Positions 17,740 through 26,191 are shown, counted from the stretch's first letter. The stretch is 64,000 nt of DNA from Clostridiaceae bacterium (GCA_910575795.1 CAJTGE010000004.1:131264-195263); one strand, 5' to 3'. A program made the numbers and translations. Notes: a model not told the origin generated them from the letters alone.

Positions 17740-17801
17740 ACGCCTGGGGCATTACGCAGGGAGCCACCTGCGGCATTAATCGAAAGGAGGAATAATTTCC
17801 A

Positions 17802-19985
17802 ATGGCATCTAATTATATCGACAAAGACCGGGAACACCAGAAACGTATCATATTCATCGCCGGCTCCATTGTGGCGATCCTGGTGATCGTCTATATCTGC
17901 GCCAAAGCTGCTTATGTGGCGGAGAGCAGCAATAGTGAGAGCACGACACTCGTTGACCTCTTGGGGGCATTGTTTATTATGGCGGAAGAGCCGTTCCCGA
18001 TCAGCTTCAACCCTAAATATTTCGGGCCGATATTCATACCGGTCGTTCTGATCGTGGTATTCATGGTGTTCGGGATTTATGATACCCAGGTGAGGGATAA
18101 GCATAAAACAGCCTTCCAGCAGTACGGCACGGCAAAGTTCATGGACACCAAGTCCCTTGCACAGTTCAATAAAGAGTTCAATGAGCCCTTCGGGTCTACG
18201 GATTCCAATGCCCAGTCCAACATCATCCTGACCAAGAACACGAGGGTTTCGATGAACTGTAAGAAACTTGGCAACAACAACGTTTTGATCATTGGAGGCC
18301 CTGGTACCGGTAAATCATGGGCTGTGGTGCGCCCGAACCTCCTTCAGGAATTCGGGTCCTATGTGATCACGGACCCTTCCGGCGAGCTATTGGCGACAAC
18401 CGGAAAATTTTTCGAAGACCGGAATTACCGCTTAAGGGTGTTCAACCTGGTTGACATGGCGCATTCAAACACCTATAATCCATTCAGGTACATTGAGAAG
18501 GAAGAGGATGTTATGACCCTGATCAACTGCCTGATCAACTGTACGTCTGAGGGGGCGAAGTCTTCCGACCCATTCTGGGAAAAATCCGAGACGGCGCTTT
18601 TGGAGGCGATCATTTTCTACCTGATCCGCTACCGCCCGCTGGAAGACCAGAACTTTTCCATGGTCTCTCACATGCTCGCTACGGCAAAGGCTGATAAGCA
18701 GGGCAATTCCAAGCTGGACCAGACCTTTGACGCGGTACGCCGGATCGACCCGGATGATATCTGTGTGCGGCAGTACGATATCTTCAAGCAGGCATCTGAC
18801 AAGACTGCGCAGTCCATCCTGATCTCCGCCGCTGTCCGGCTGTCGGCTTTCAATATTGATGCCGTACAGAACCTGACAAGCCGCGACCAGATGGAACTGA
18901 CGACCATCGGAGATATGCCGACGGTCACCTTCATCATCGTGCCCCAGGGTGATAACACCTATTCCTTCCTGGTAAACATGATGTACTCCCAGATGTTCTC
19001 CAGCCTGTATTCACATGCTGCCAAGTCCGGGGACATTGCGCTTCCGTATCAGGTAAGGTTTATCCTCGATGAGTTTGCGAACATCGGCGTCATCCCGAAC
19101 TTCCAGCAGAAGCTTACCACCATGCGTAAATACGGGCTGTCATGTATGATCTTTATCCAGGCCATCGGCCAGATCAAGAACCTGTATAAGGATGACTGGG
19201 AGACGATCAAGGGCGCCTGCTCCATGATCCTGTACCTGGGCGGCAACGAAACCTCTACCCATGAGGAGATCGTGAAGATGGCAGGAAAGGAGACCATGAG
19301 GGTTAAGGATTCCTCCACTTCCCGGAACGGCAAGGGCAGCGGTTCGGACAGCAAGTCTTATAAGTATGCAGCCCGTGACCTGATCACGATCGATGAGGTG
19401 CGGCGTCTGAAGAATATGCACACCTTGTGCTTCGTATCCGGGCAGCAGCCGATCTATGAGATACGTTACCCAACTGAAAAACACCCGAATGCGAAATATT
19501 TGGGTAACCTCAAGACGGGCGAGAATATCTATACCTTCAGTTACTGCAACGCCAAGGCAAGCAATGTCAAAAGGCTGGAGCGGAACCGCAAGCTGTATAA
19601 CAATAAGCTGAAAGAACAGCAGAAGAGCAGGAACCCAGAAGCCAGGCCCGTGACAACGCCAGTTCCGCTGGACGGAAGGACGATGGCCGCAGTCGCATCG
19701 GATGAAGGGAAGAAACGGGAAGTGATAAAAAATATCCCGATGACCGGAACCCCTGAAGATGTTATGAAGCAGGCTGGCGTGACCGCAGGTACCGTAGAGA
19801 GGGGAAAGCGCAAGGAAACTTCCTATGTGAAGCCTGGAGAAACGTCTATCATGAAACCGCTTAAAAGCGTATCTACTTCCAAAACAGCCGCCAAAAGCGT
19901 AGCAGCCAGGGATGAAAGTGCCGGAGATGATGCGCTGGCTGATCTGATCGGCAGCCTTGGCGATTTTGAGGATGGTTCCGTTTAA
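17802..19985 (+). CDS. virD4: type IV secretion coupling ATPase (VirD4/TraG)
   Basis: Coupling proteins bring the relaxosome DNA to the conjugation channel. The 727-residue product has two N-terminal membrane segments (about 15-38 and 74-92), Walker A GGPGTGKS (165-172), TraG-type DPSGELL (191-197) and Walker B ILDEFANIG (421-429). The conserved motif MRKYGLSCMIFIQAIGQ follows. The C-terminal 180 residues are a basic, disordered tail as in many Firmicutes coupling proteins. The ATG follows CGAAAGGAGGAATAATTTCC. It is the best evidence that this element is conjugative. No relaxase or VirB4 lies inside the window. Confidence 0.95.
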   Translation: MASNYIDKDREHQKRIIFIAGSIVAILVIVYICAKAAYVAESSNSESTTLVDLLGALFIMAEEPFPISFNPKYFGPIFIPVVLIVVFMVFGIYDTQVRDKHKTAFQQYGTAKFMDTKSLAQFNKEFNEPFGSTDSNAQSNIILTKNTRVSMNCKKLGNNNVLIIGGPGTGKSWAVVRPNLLQEFGSYVITDPSGELLATTGKFFEDRNYRLRVFNLVDMAHSNTYNPFRYIEKEEDVMTLINCLINCTSEGAKSSDPFWEKSETALLEAIIFYLIRYRPLEDQNFSMVSHMLATAKADKQGNSKLDQTFDAVRRIDPDDICVRQYDIFKQASDKTAQSILISAAVRLSAFNIDAVQNLTSRDQMELTTIGDMPTVTFIIVPQGDNTYSFLVNMMYSQMFSSLYSHAAKSGDIALPYQVRFILDEFANIGVIPNFQQKLTTMRKYGLSCMIFIQAIGQIKNLYKDDWETIKGACSMILYLGGNETSTHEEIVKMAGKETMRVKDSSTSRNGKGSGSDSKSYKYAARDLITIDEVRRLKNMHTLCFVSGQQPIYEIRYPTEKHPNAKYLGNLKTGENIYTFSYCNAKASNVKRLERNRKLYNNKLKEQQKSRNPEARPVTTPVPLDGRTMAAVASDEGKKREVIKNIPMTGTPEDVMKQAGVTAGTVERGKRKETSYVKPGETSIMKPLKSVSTSKTAAKSVAARDESAGDDALADLIGSLGDFEDGSV

Positions 19986-19995
19986 AAAACGGGAC

Positions 19996-20018
19996 AAAAA
20001 AACGCTATCCGCAGAAAA
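19996..20018 (+). repeat. dispersed repeat copy
   Basis: AAACGCTATCCGCAGAAAAC, 10 bp after the coupling-protein stop and 96 bp before the next copy. Confidence 0.8.
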
Positions 20019-20038
20019 CATAAAGAAAAAATATAAGC

Positions 20039-20045
20039 CATACTA
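20039..20045 (+). promoter_or_regulatory. CATACTA motif (first of two before the HU gene)
   Basis: Lies between two dispersed repeats, preceded by an A/T-rich stretch, 165 bp before the HU start. Confidence 0.4.
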
Positions 20046-20091
20046 TCAGGGAAGGCTTCAGCCGGGCAGACAGATTGCGGAAAAATACAGC

Positions 20092-20115
20092 AAAAAAAAC
20101 GCTATCCGCAGAAAA
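20092..20115 (+). repeat. dispersed repeat copy
   Basis: AAACGCTATCCGCAGAAAAC, immediately before the second CATACT motif. Confidence 0.8.
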
Positions 20116-20135
20116 CCAAATAAAAAATTATGAGA

Positions 20136-20142
20136 CATACTG
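20136..20142 (+). promoter_or_regulatory. CATACTG motif (second before the HU gene)
   Basis: 68 bp before the HU start. The 20-bp context GGCTTCAGCCGGGC follows both motif copies (20054-20067 and 20151-20164), so the whole repeat-motif unit of about 97 bp is duplicated here. Confidence 0.45.
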
Positions 20143-20210
20143 TTGGCGCAGGCTTCAGCCGGGCGGGAAGACCGCCGATCATAAAAAAAGAAAAAGGAGA
20201 AAAGAAAATC

Positions 20211-20498
20211 ATGACGAAGGCAGAGTTTATTGATGTTTTAGCTGAGAAGAGCGAGTTGACAAAGGCACAGGCCCATAAGGCAGTGGACGCGTTTACTGAG
20301 ATCATAGTAGATGCTGTCGCTTCCGGAGACAAGATCTCGCTCCAGGGCTTCGGTACTTTTGAACAGGTTGAACGCGGCGCAAGAGAGGGCCGTAACCCGC
20401 ACAGCGGAGAGAAGCTGATGATCGCCGCATCCAAGGCACCGAAGTTTACCGCTTCTTCCGTATTCAAGAAGGCAGTCAAGGGCACGGCAGAAGAGTAA
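20211..20498 (+). CDS. hup: HU-family nucleoid protein
   Basis: HU dimers bend and compact DNA. The 95-residue product is of normal length, with the N-terminal helical dimer part (MTKAEFIDVLAEK), the FGTFEQ turn and the DNA-contact arm beginning GRNPHSGEKLMIAAS, with the proline at residue 63. The ATG at 20211 follows AAAAAGGAGAAAAG; frames extending further upstream are not natural. Element-encoded HU commonly accompanies large plasmids and helps replication and recombination. Confidence 0.93.
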   Translation: MTKAEFIDVLAEKSELTKAQAHKAVDAFTEIIVDAVASGDKISLQGFGTFEQVERGAREGRNPHSGEKLMIAASKAPKFTASSVFKKAVKGTAEE

Positions 20499-20558
20499 GC
20501 GAACGGGATACGGACGGCGGATGTCGGACCGCATGTATCCCTAAGAAAACAACAAATG

Positions 20559-20588
20559 GCAGGGAGGCAAGTCTTTCCTGCTTTTTTG
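20559..20588 (+). terminator. rho-independent terminator after HU
   Basis: Stem GCAGGGA/TTTCCTGC followed by TTTTTT. Confidence 0.8.
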
Positions 20589-20623
20589 TTGTCCCAAAAA
20601 CCCAAAAACAGAGCGGCATACGA

Positions 20624-20630
20624 CATACTT
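20624..20630 (+). promoter_or_regulatory. CATACTT motif ahead of the 20655 gene
   Basis: CATACTT only 24 bp before the start, the shortest spacing in the window; it bounds how far downstream transcription can begin if this is a promoter. Confidence 0.55.
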
Positions 20631-20654
20631 AAAGAAAACAAGGAGGATTTTACT

Positions 20655-21935
20655 ATGATACAGAAACTTAAGAAACGCCGGGCGGGCTGTGCCTTGCTGA
20701 GCGCCGCCATCCTGCTTGCGTCCATGGCCGTGCCGTATCCTGCATTTGCGGCCCAGGCACAGGATCTTTTGCCTGAAAATGGCCTGCTGGAAAGCGCAGG
20801 AACGGATGAGGTAAAGCTGGATTTTGCCGCCGATATGGACGGGGTTGATGAGAAAGACCGGAAGTTCAAGACTACGATCACTTTCGAGTCCTATGACGAT
20901 TCCGATACCGGGTTCAATGACCTGACAGAATCCATCATGGTCGGGGATACGAAGTTCATTCTGAGCAGCATTGACAACCTGAAGATGACCGATTCCCATA
21001 CACCGGAACGCCGGACTATGGAGCTCACGACAGATACTTTCCTTAAGGGTACAGAAAATGATTTCCTCCCGGAAGAGTCCATGAAGAAAGGCGGGGCATC
21101 CTGGACGCTTACAGAAAAAGAGCTGGTGGATAAAGAGATCGAGGACCGGACGAAAGAGGCAGTGGCCACCAAGCGCTATGTCGGCGTAGAGAAAGGCGTC
21201 CCGATTCCCGACACAATCGAGTATACCTACACGGATGAAGATACCGGGGAGTCTATCCAGGAGATGCTTCCCCTGACTGACCAGTCGGGAGGCGCCTGGT
21301 ACTGGATGCCGTTTGAGTTCCCGATCACGATATCCGGGTACGGCGCGGATGTGCTGGATCTCAATGGTACAGAAGTCCCTGCAGACGCGAACCTGGCGGA
21401 TTATTCCGATGACTTCTTAGACCTGTTGGGATTGAGCCAGAAATATTACCGGATCGATTCCATCAACTGGGACGGCGAGCCGTATGAGCGCAGCGGCGAG
21501 ATGTACCGGAAGGCGGTAGGAACCGGAGAGAAGTATGTTACGGATATTGACGCTGTTTACTCCGCGACCGTTACCCTGCCGCACCAGGATGGGGCAGCGT
21601 GGGAATGCCTGTACACAGAGGAGCTGGACGATTCCCGCAGGGCGGTCTATACCTACACGGCAGAAGCGGTCTACGTATCTTCTGCAGAACAGACCCCGTT
21701 TGGGCGGATTATGGGCGTGATAAGCGCATTTTACCATAGCGTAATCGAAGCGATCAAGGAGCATCCGGTCCTTGCGGCAGTGCAGATGGTAGTCCTTGCG
21801 GCACTGGTCACTTTCCTGGTGTCCAGAAGGAAAAAGAAATGCCTCTATGATGATTCCCGCAAATGCGCCTACAAGCAGGACTGCGCAAACTGCCCGTATT
21901 ACACAACGCTCTCGAAAGACAGTAATAATGGCTGA
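20655..21935 (+). CDS. exported, membrane-anchored unknown protein
   Basis: 426 residues: signal peptide with a likely AFA-A cleavage site near residue 33, an extracellular domain of about 330 residues rich in Asp/Glu/Thr, a membrane segment near residues 376-400 (VLAAVQMVVLAALVTFLVS), then a cytoplasmic tail with five Cys (CLYDDSRKCAYKQDCANCPY) that could bind a metal. The start follows AGGAGGATTTTACT. No family recognised. The location after the coupling ATPase suggests a surface component of the transfer machinery, but this is inference. Confidence 0.75.
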   Translation: MIQKLKKRRAGCALLSAAILLASMAVPYPAFAAQAQDLLPENGLLESAGTDEVKLDFAADMDGVDEKDRKFKTTITFESYDDSDTGFNDLTESIMVGDTKFILSSIDNLKMTDSHTPERRTMELTTDTFLKGTENDFLPEESMKKGGASWTLTEKELVDKEIEDRTKEAVATKRYVGVEKGVPIPDTIEYTYTDEDTGESIQEMLPLTDQSGGAWYWMPFEFPITISGYGADVLDLNGTEVPADANLADYSDDFLDLLGLSQKYYRIDSINWDGEPYERSGEMYRKAVGTGEKYVTDIDAVYSATVTLPHQDGAAWECLYTEELDDSRRAVYTYTAEAVYVSSAEQTPFGRIMGVISAFYHSVIEAIKEHPVLAAVQMVVLAALVTFLVSRRKKKCLYDDSRKCAYKQDCANCPYYTTLSKDSNNG

Positions 21936-22022
21936 CAGAAACCAACACATGGCGGCTGGACAAAATTCCCCGGTGCCGGGAAACTGCGTGAAAAGCGGCC
22001 AGTCCGGCACTGCAGTTGTTCC

Positions 22023-22029
22023 CATACTT
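22023..22029 (+). promoter_or_regulatory. CATACTT motif ahead of the 22105 gene
   Basis: CATACTT 75 bp before the start of the 69-aa gene. Confidence 0.45.
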
Positions 22030-22104
22030 TTTGTGTTAATACCAAACAAGAAATCTGAGACACTGATTCAGGCGAAAAAAAAAGAAAAACTAGGAGGTTC
22101 CAAA

Positions 22105-22314
22105 ATGGTTCTGGACACAAAAAAGTTCTGGAGATACACCTACTGCGGCGGGAGCGGAGGCCTGGTGATTGCGGATACGAAGGAAGAAGCGCTTGCCAAG
22201 CTCCAGAAGAAATACGGTGTGGAAAATATGGGTGAGTCGCAGGTCTGGCCGTGGGAGCTGGATGATTACTTCGACATAGGCAACCCGGACGTTTTGAATA
22301 TGTACGACTGTTAA
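22105..22314 (+). CDS. small unknown protein (69 aa)
   Basis: ATG behind TAGGAGGTTCCAAA. Contains YTYCGGSGGLVIADTKEEAL and ends with an acidic aromatic stretch (WELDDYFDIGNPDVLNMYDC). This resembles small single-domain alpha/beta proteins, but no family is recognised. It stands alone between the exported 20655 protein and ssb. Confidence 0.65.
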   Translation: MVLDTKKFWRYTYCGGSGGLVIADTKEEALAKLQKKYGVENMGESQVWPWELDDYFDIGNPDVLNMYDC

Positions 22315-22373
22315 TACAGCATATGAGATCATTTTCTTTGAAAAAATGGCCTGTTAAAACGCCAGGCCGTTTC

Positions 22374-22380
22374 CATACTT
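22374..22380 (+). promoter_or_regulatory. CATACTT motif ahead of ssb
   Basis: CATACTT 90 bp before the ssb start, right after a small hairpin (GGCCTG/CAGGCC) at 22349-22369. Confidence 0.5.
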
Positions 22381-22470
22381 CTTTTGATGATATGGTGAAA
22401 GGAATCGGAGGCTATATCGGACAAAGAAGAAAACAAAAAATCAAAAAAAACAAATCAGGAGGAAATTTTT

Positions 22471-22923
22471 ATGAACAAAGTGATCTTAATGGGAAGACTG
22501 ACAAGAGACCCGGAGGTTAGATATACCCAGGGTGAGAAATCCATGGCCGTAGCCAGATATACTTTGGCTGTAGACCGCCGTGGAACAAGAAGTAATAACG
22601 GAGAGCAGCAGGCGGACTTCATCAACTGTGTCGCGTTTGACAAGCGTGGGGAGTTTGCTGAGAAATACTTCAGAAAAGGCCTGCGTGTGCTGGTGTCCGG
22701 TCGAATCCAGACTGGCAGCTATACCAATAAGGACGGCCAGAAGGTGTATACGACCGACGTGATCGTAGAGGACCAGGAATTTGCTGACAGCAAGAACAGC
22801 AGCGGCGGAAACGGAAATGCTAGTGGCAACGCTGGCGGAAACACTGGTGCAGCCCAGTCTTCGATCGGTGACGGATTTATGGACATCCCCGATAATTTCG
22901 AGGATGGCCTTCCGTTTAACTAA
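22471..22923 (+). CDS. ssb: single-stranded DNA-binding protein
   Basis: SSB coats single-stranded DNA and recruits repair and replication partners. The 150-residue product has the standard OB fold (MNKVILMGRLTRDPEVRYT, INCVAFDKRGEFAEKY), a Gly/Asn/Ser-rich linker and an acidic tip ending DGLPFN. The tip carries one extra Asn after the usual terminal Phe, a small departure from the DxxPF end. The ATG follows AGGAGGAAATTTTT. It works naturally with the element's polymerase, RecR and topoisomerase III. Confidence 0.95.
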   Translation: MNKVILMGRLTRDPEVRYTQGEKSMAVARYTLAVDRRGTRSNNGEQQADFINCVAFDKRGEFAEKYFRKGLRVLVSGRIQTGSYTNKDGQKVYTTDVIVEDQEFADSKNSSGGNGNASGNAGGNTGAAQSSIGDGFMDIPDNFEDGLPFN

Positions 22924-22950
22924 ACCGTGACCGAAAAAATGTCTGAGAAA

Positions 22951-22986
22951 GGGATGGTGTGCAGATCGCATACCGTCTCTTTTTTT
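22951..22986 (+). terminator. terminator after ssb
   Basis: Stem GGGATGGTGTGC/GCATACCGTCTC (with two G-T type pairs) followed by seven T. Confidence 0.7.
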
Positions 22987-23085
22987 GGTGTGCATAGGCA
23001 CGGCCAAACAAAGCACAAAAAAAAGGCCGCTATGGTTTTTCCATGCGGTCTTTATGCGTCATCCATTAAAAATATCGCATGGGTA

Positions 23086-23115
23086 CCCCAACTGAATCTT
23101 TTGATTCAGTTGGGG
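23086..23115. repeat. end hairpin of the iscB element (RE side)
   Basis: Perfect 13-bp stem with TTTT loop, 111 bp beyond the iscB stop. Confidence 0.75.
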
Positions 23116-23226
23116 AGGAAATGCGCCGAAAACTTTACAGATCCATTAAAGGAATGCCATAAAAGATCACGGCATAACCCATGCCTCCTCCTTCCTGTTT
23201 GGCATATTTGTTTAATTTGCATGATG

Positions 23227-24672
23227 CTATTTTGAAGCCGAAGCAGTAATCTTTTTCCAGCCAGTATTATATGACTTGTTAATGATCCGGCATTTGCTCA
23301 ATGCCGCGCTCTTTTTGCCATTCCTGGTCGGCTGTTCAAACTCCACATTGATGCTGACGGTCACCTTCCCGGTCTTTTTTGATTTATGCCGGCTTGTATG
23401 TGTGCCATGCACAGTCAAAACTTCGCCATTGAATTCCACCAGACTGCCAGGCTTTAACGCTGTCCTGGATCTCCGGATCGTAACGTGCCCTTTGCTGACT
23501 TTTCTGCTCCGGAATGGATGCAGGTTTTTGTGGTCTTTCTTGTGGTTCCTGCTAATCCTGCCGTTCGTGAGTTCCTGACCCTTGGCTTTCTCTCCTGTGC
23601 GGCCGTCAATATATACCGCATCATAGAACTTCTGGAGTATCCGGCTGTTGCGGCGGGTCTTCTGGAACACTTCCTCTGATGCCCTATGCTTTGGGAAAAA
23701 CTTCCCCAGGCAGTAAGCATCGTTGGTATGGCTCTTTATGATCGCACGCTCCTTGCGGACCATGCTGGTCCTTGCCCCGTAGGAGATATGGATATCCACA
23801 TCAGGGGCACTCTTCTTCAGCCTTCTCAAAAGTTCAAAACGTACCGTATTCATGTATGTGGCAGGGGCCAGTCCGGATACTTCCGGCTGCTTCCCGTAAA
23901 GGATTCCGCCAGGCTTGTGGTTTTCCGATGTGTGGCACATCCCGCAGCATGTCGCCAGGTTCCCCAGACGGTTCGAACGGTCTTTCTTCCAATACCCGAT
24001 ATGGTGTACGTGAAGGAAAGCACCATCCTTTATCCCCCTGCCACAGAACAGGCATGTGTGTCCATCCCGGGCAAAAACAGCTGCCCTTATTGTGGCGGCC
24101 TGGTAACGCCCGCCATGCTGGTAATCCACGCCTTGGGGAACTGGGCCACCGCTCTCTTCCGCTTTTAAATAAGCCGGGTCAAACTTTCCCATCTCAAATG
24201 CCGCGCTGCTTATCGGCATGACCCTGCATGCCTGGGTGAAAAGACGGAGTTGCGCATCCACCTTGTGTTCCAGCGACGGAGGCAGCCATACGCCGCCCTC
24301 TTTCTCCGCCTTACGGCTCTTCCTGACACGGTTGTCAAACCGCGGTTTCCGGTAACGCTTGCGGTTCCGCCTCGTCCGGCGGTATTTCCTCCGGTCGTTA
24401 TGTTTCTCCCGCTCATCAGGGAGCAGATCCCTCTGTTCCCGCAGGAACTCATGTTTTTTAGAACATACTGAGATACCCACATGCAGGTAACCCGTGTCGC
24501 TTTTGTACTCAATTTCCTGCACAGCGCCATCCTCCTTGTCAAGGATCATGATCGTGAACGGCCTGTATCCATAGATCTTGGCACGCCCTGACTTTAAAAG
24601 CCTCCTGGCCCTGTACGGGCTGGTCGGCATCAGCGGTTTGCCTGTGTTGCCTATTACTGCTACTGCTGTCAT
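23227..24672 (-). CDS. iscB: RNA-guided nuclease IscB
   Basis: IscB is the ancestor-like relative of Cas9 that cuts DNA using an omega RNA. The 481-residue product has the order expected: N-terminal PLMP domain (GKPLMP, 11-16), RuvC-I Asp59 in SDTGYLHVGIS, Arg-rich bridge helix (about 94-118), RuvC-II Glu160 in AAFEMGKFD, an HNH domain with CLFC, HVHHIGY (His223/His224) and CCGMCH, and RuvC-III with KSHTNDAYC. All catalytic residues appear present, so both nuclease centres could be active. The ATG at 24670-24672 follows AAAGGAAACTC on the minus strand; the longer frame from 24810 lacks a ribosome-binding site. It is convergent with ssb. Confidence 0.92.
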   Translation of the reverse strand: MTAVAVIGNTGKPLMPTSPYRARRLLKSGRAKIYGYRPFTIMILDKEDGAVQEIEYKSDTGYLHVGISVCSKKHEFLREQRDLLPDEREKHNDRRKYRRTRRNRKRYRKPRFDNRVRKSRKAEKEGGVWLPPSLEHKVDAQLRLFTQACRVMPISSAAFEMGKFDPAYLKAEESGGPVPQGVDYQHGGRYQAATIRAAVFARDGHTCLFCGRGIKDGAFLHVHHIGYWKKDRSNRLGNLATCCGMCHTSENHKPGGILYGKQPEVSGLAPATYMNTVRFELLRRLKKSAPDVDIHISYGARTSMVRKERAIIKSHTNDAYCLGKFFPKHRASEEVFQKTRRNSRILQKFYDAVYIDGRTGEKAKGQELTNGRISRNHKKDHKNLHPFRSRKVSKGHVTIRRSRTALKPGSLVEFNGEVLTVHGTHTSRHKSKKTGKVTVSINVEFEQPTRNGKKSAALSKCRIINKSYNTGWKKITASASK

Positions 24673-24819
24673 GAGTTTCCTTTCTGGGCTTACGCCCTCC
24701 CCGTGATCCATCCCTGCATAAAGCAGGGTGGCCTCATGGGCATCTGTCCCTTCATGCGCGTCTGAGGCAGAGCCCCATGGCGCATTCCGTTCCGTGTTCC
24801 ACATACCCAATGTTCCCAG

Positions 24820-25057
24820 CTGTTTTAGGCAGCTTATATTGATAAGCAGTCATGCATAATGCACTTCCCCTTTCCCTCAGGGATGTTTAACACCATGCCG
24901 CAGTGCGGGGGACGTGTGGAGTATCCCCTGGTGCCTATATTATTAACTGGTAACGTAGCCGAAGCTAAGGGTAATCAACCGGGCTTGCAAAAAGAAAAAA
25001 AACTTCATCTTTCTCTTTTTTTTGCAAGCCCCATCTGACCCACTGGATCAGGTGGGG
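24820..25057 (-). ncRNA. omega RNA (HEARO-type) of IscB
   Basis: In IscB systems the guide-bearing omega RNA lies directly 5' of iscB. This 240-bp gene-free stretch has the right position and is dense in structure on the minus strand. It has a long stem from GGCTTGCAAAAA with TTTTTTGCAAGCC (24982-25030), a CTTAGCTTCGGCTACG stem-loop, CCTGAGGGAAAGGGG, and GCTTATCAATATAAGC near the iscB side. The guide would be read from the sequence just outside the left end, about 25058-25078. Boundaries are approximate. Confidence 0.65.
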
Positions 25058-25076
25058 TAATTGACTACAGCACCTT

Positions 25077-26006
25077 TCATCTTATTCTTTTCCCAAGGTA
25101 ATCAGCCTGAAGTTTCTTTATGGCTGCCTCGCTGAACCGACGGCAGCTTTCTGCCGAATATCCGGTTTCCTTTGCGCACTGCTCAAAGGTCATCGGTTTC
25201 CCGTCGATAAAGCCGAACCGCATCATGATAATCTTCTGTTCAAGCGGCTCCAGTTTCCTGATTGCTTCCGCAACATCCAGCAGAGTGACGTTATTGACTG
25301 CCTCGTCTTCGATGCTTTCCCCGGATGTGAGCGCATCACCGACTACGAGATCGTCATTGTCACTGCTGACAGACGCTTCCATGGATATCATATCCATATT
25401 GCAGACGGCAATGACTTTGTGGATATTCTTCATCGGGATCCCGGTCCGTTCAGACAGCAGTTCCATTGACGGATTTGACACACCCTCCTGAGCAAGTTCT
25501 GCCCGGCACCGTTTCAGCCTGGCAACCAGCTTTTCCATGTATGCCGGGTTCCGGATCTGGCCTTTCTTATATAAAAGCCCGTCTCGGATTTCCTGCTGGA
25601 TCCACTGAGTCCCGTATGTGGAAAGCCTTACGTCTTCTTCGGGATTAAAACGGTCAAGCGCCTTCATCAGCCCGATCACGCCATGGGATACCACATCATC
25701 AAAGCTGCACCCGTCTATCCACGCATACCGTCTTGCGATGGAAGTGACAAGCCTTAAATTGCTCAGGAGCAGTTCCTCTTTAGCCTCCGGCCACTCCTCG
25801 GTGTTTTTCTTGTTAATAAGTTCCTTTTCTTCTTTGGGAGACAGCACAGGATACTGGTTCATGATCGAGCTGAACGAAAGCCCGTTCGCATCTCCGTAAT
25901 CTGTGGAACTCCTGGAAACTTTAGCCCTTCTGGACATATAGGTGTTCTCTGATTTCGCAGTGTCCTCTGCTTTTGCTGCCGCCCTTTCTTTGTAATATGC
26001 TGCCAT
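25077..26006 (-). CDS. sigma-70-family RNA polymerase sigma factor
   Basis: 309 residues. Region 1.2-like SFSSIMNQYPVLSPKEEKEL (about 44-63) is followed by region 2 (NLRLVTSIARRYAWIDG, then VSHGVIGLMKALDRF and LSTYGTQWIQQEI, 83-140), a region 3-like helix set (150-200) and region 4 with a helix-turn-helix (MTFEQCAKETGYSAESCRRF, about 272-291). It is built like an alternative RpoD-related factor rather than an ECF sigma. The start at 26004-26006 follows AAGGAGAATGCGTA. The gene itself has a CATACTC motif 51 bp upstream, the same motif found before most operons here. It therefore may transcribe the element and itself (inference). Confidence 0.93.
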   Translation of the reverse strand: MAAYYKERAAAKAEDTAKSENTYMSRRAKVSRSSTDYGDANGLSFSSIMNQYPVLSPKEEKELINKKNTEEWPEAKEELLLSNLRLVTSIARRYAWIDGCSFDDVVSHGVIGLMKALDRFNPEEDVRLSTYGTQWIQQEIRDGLLYKKGQIRNPAYMEKLVARLKRCRAELAQEGVSNPSMELLSERTGIPMKNIHKVIAVCNMDMISMEASVSSDNDDLVVGDALTSGESIEDEAVNNVTLLDVAEAIRKLEPLEQKIIMMRFGFIDGKPMTFEQCAKETGYSAESCRRFSEAAIKKLQADYLGKRIR

Positions 26007-26057
26007 TACGCATTCTCCTTTCTCTTGATTTCTTATTCCGAATTTTCTTAACATTTA

Positions 26058-26064
26058 GAGTATG
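26058..26064 (-). promoter_or_regulatory. CATACTC motif ahead of the sigma gene
   Basis: On the minus strand, in the same orientation as its gene, 51 bp before the sigma start. It is the only minus-strand transcription unit with the motif and supports its being directional. Confidence 0.55.
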
Positions 26065-26191
26065 GGAATGGGATGAGATGGAAAAATATAAAAAATCCCA
26101 CCAGCGCAGGCCAGCAGGAAACACAGATGGGTTTTTGGGGAAATATACAGAAGTTTCAAGGCTCTTATGGCCTTGGACAGTGCAAAAAAAC

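Larger units (their letters stand above)
23086..25057 (-). mobile_element. non-autonomous IS200/IS605-like element carrying iscB and omega RNA
   Basis: The iscB-omega RNA unit is bounded by two related hairpins. The right-hand end (minus orientation) is a perfect 13-bp stem CCCCAACTGAATC/GATTCAGTTGGGG with a TTTT loop at 23086-23115. The left-hand end is an imperfect stem starting CCCCATCTGA and ending TCAGGTGGGG at 25029-25057. Subterminal hairpins rather than inverted-repeat ends, with no tnpA inside, are what IS200/IS605-type elements mobilised in trans look like. On the minus strand the left end follows a TTAC tetranucleotide, a known target style of the superfamily. Exact cleavage points cannot be fixed by eye. 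Confidence 0.72.

Noticed and set aside
22323-22520. 65-codon frame overlapping the ssb start
   Set aside because: Runs through the ssb ribosome-binding site and start in another frame; no own start signal.
23020-23062. Second hairpin after ssb (GGCCGC...GCGGTC)
   Set aside because: Could be a bidirectional terminator but the stem has mismatches and no clear T run on either side; not listed.
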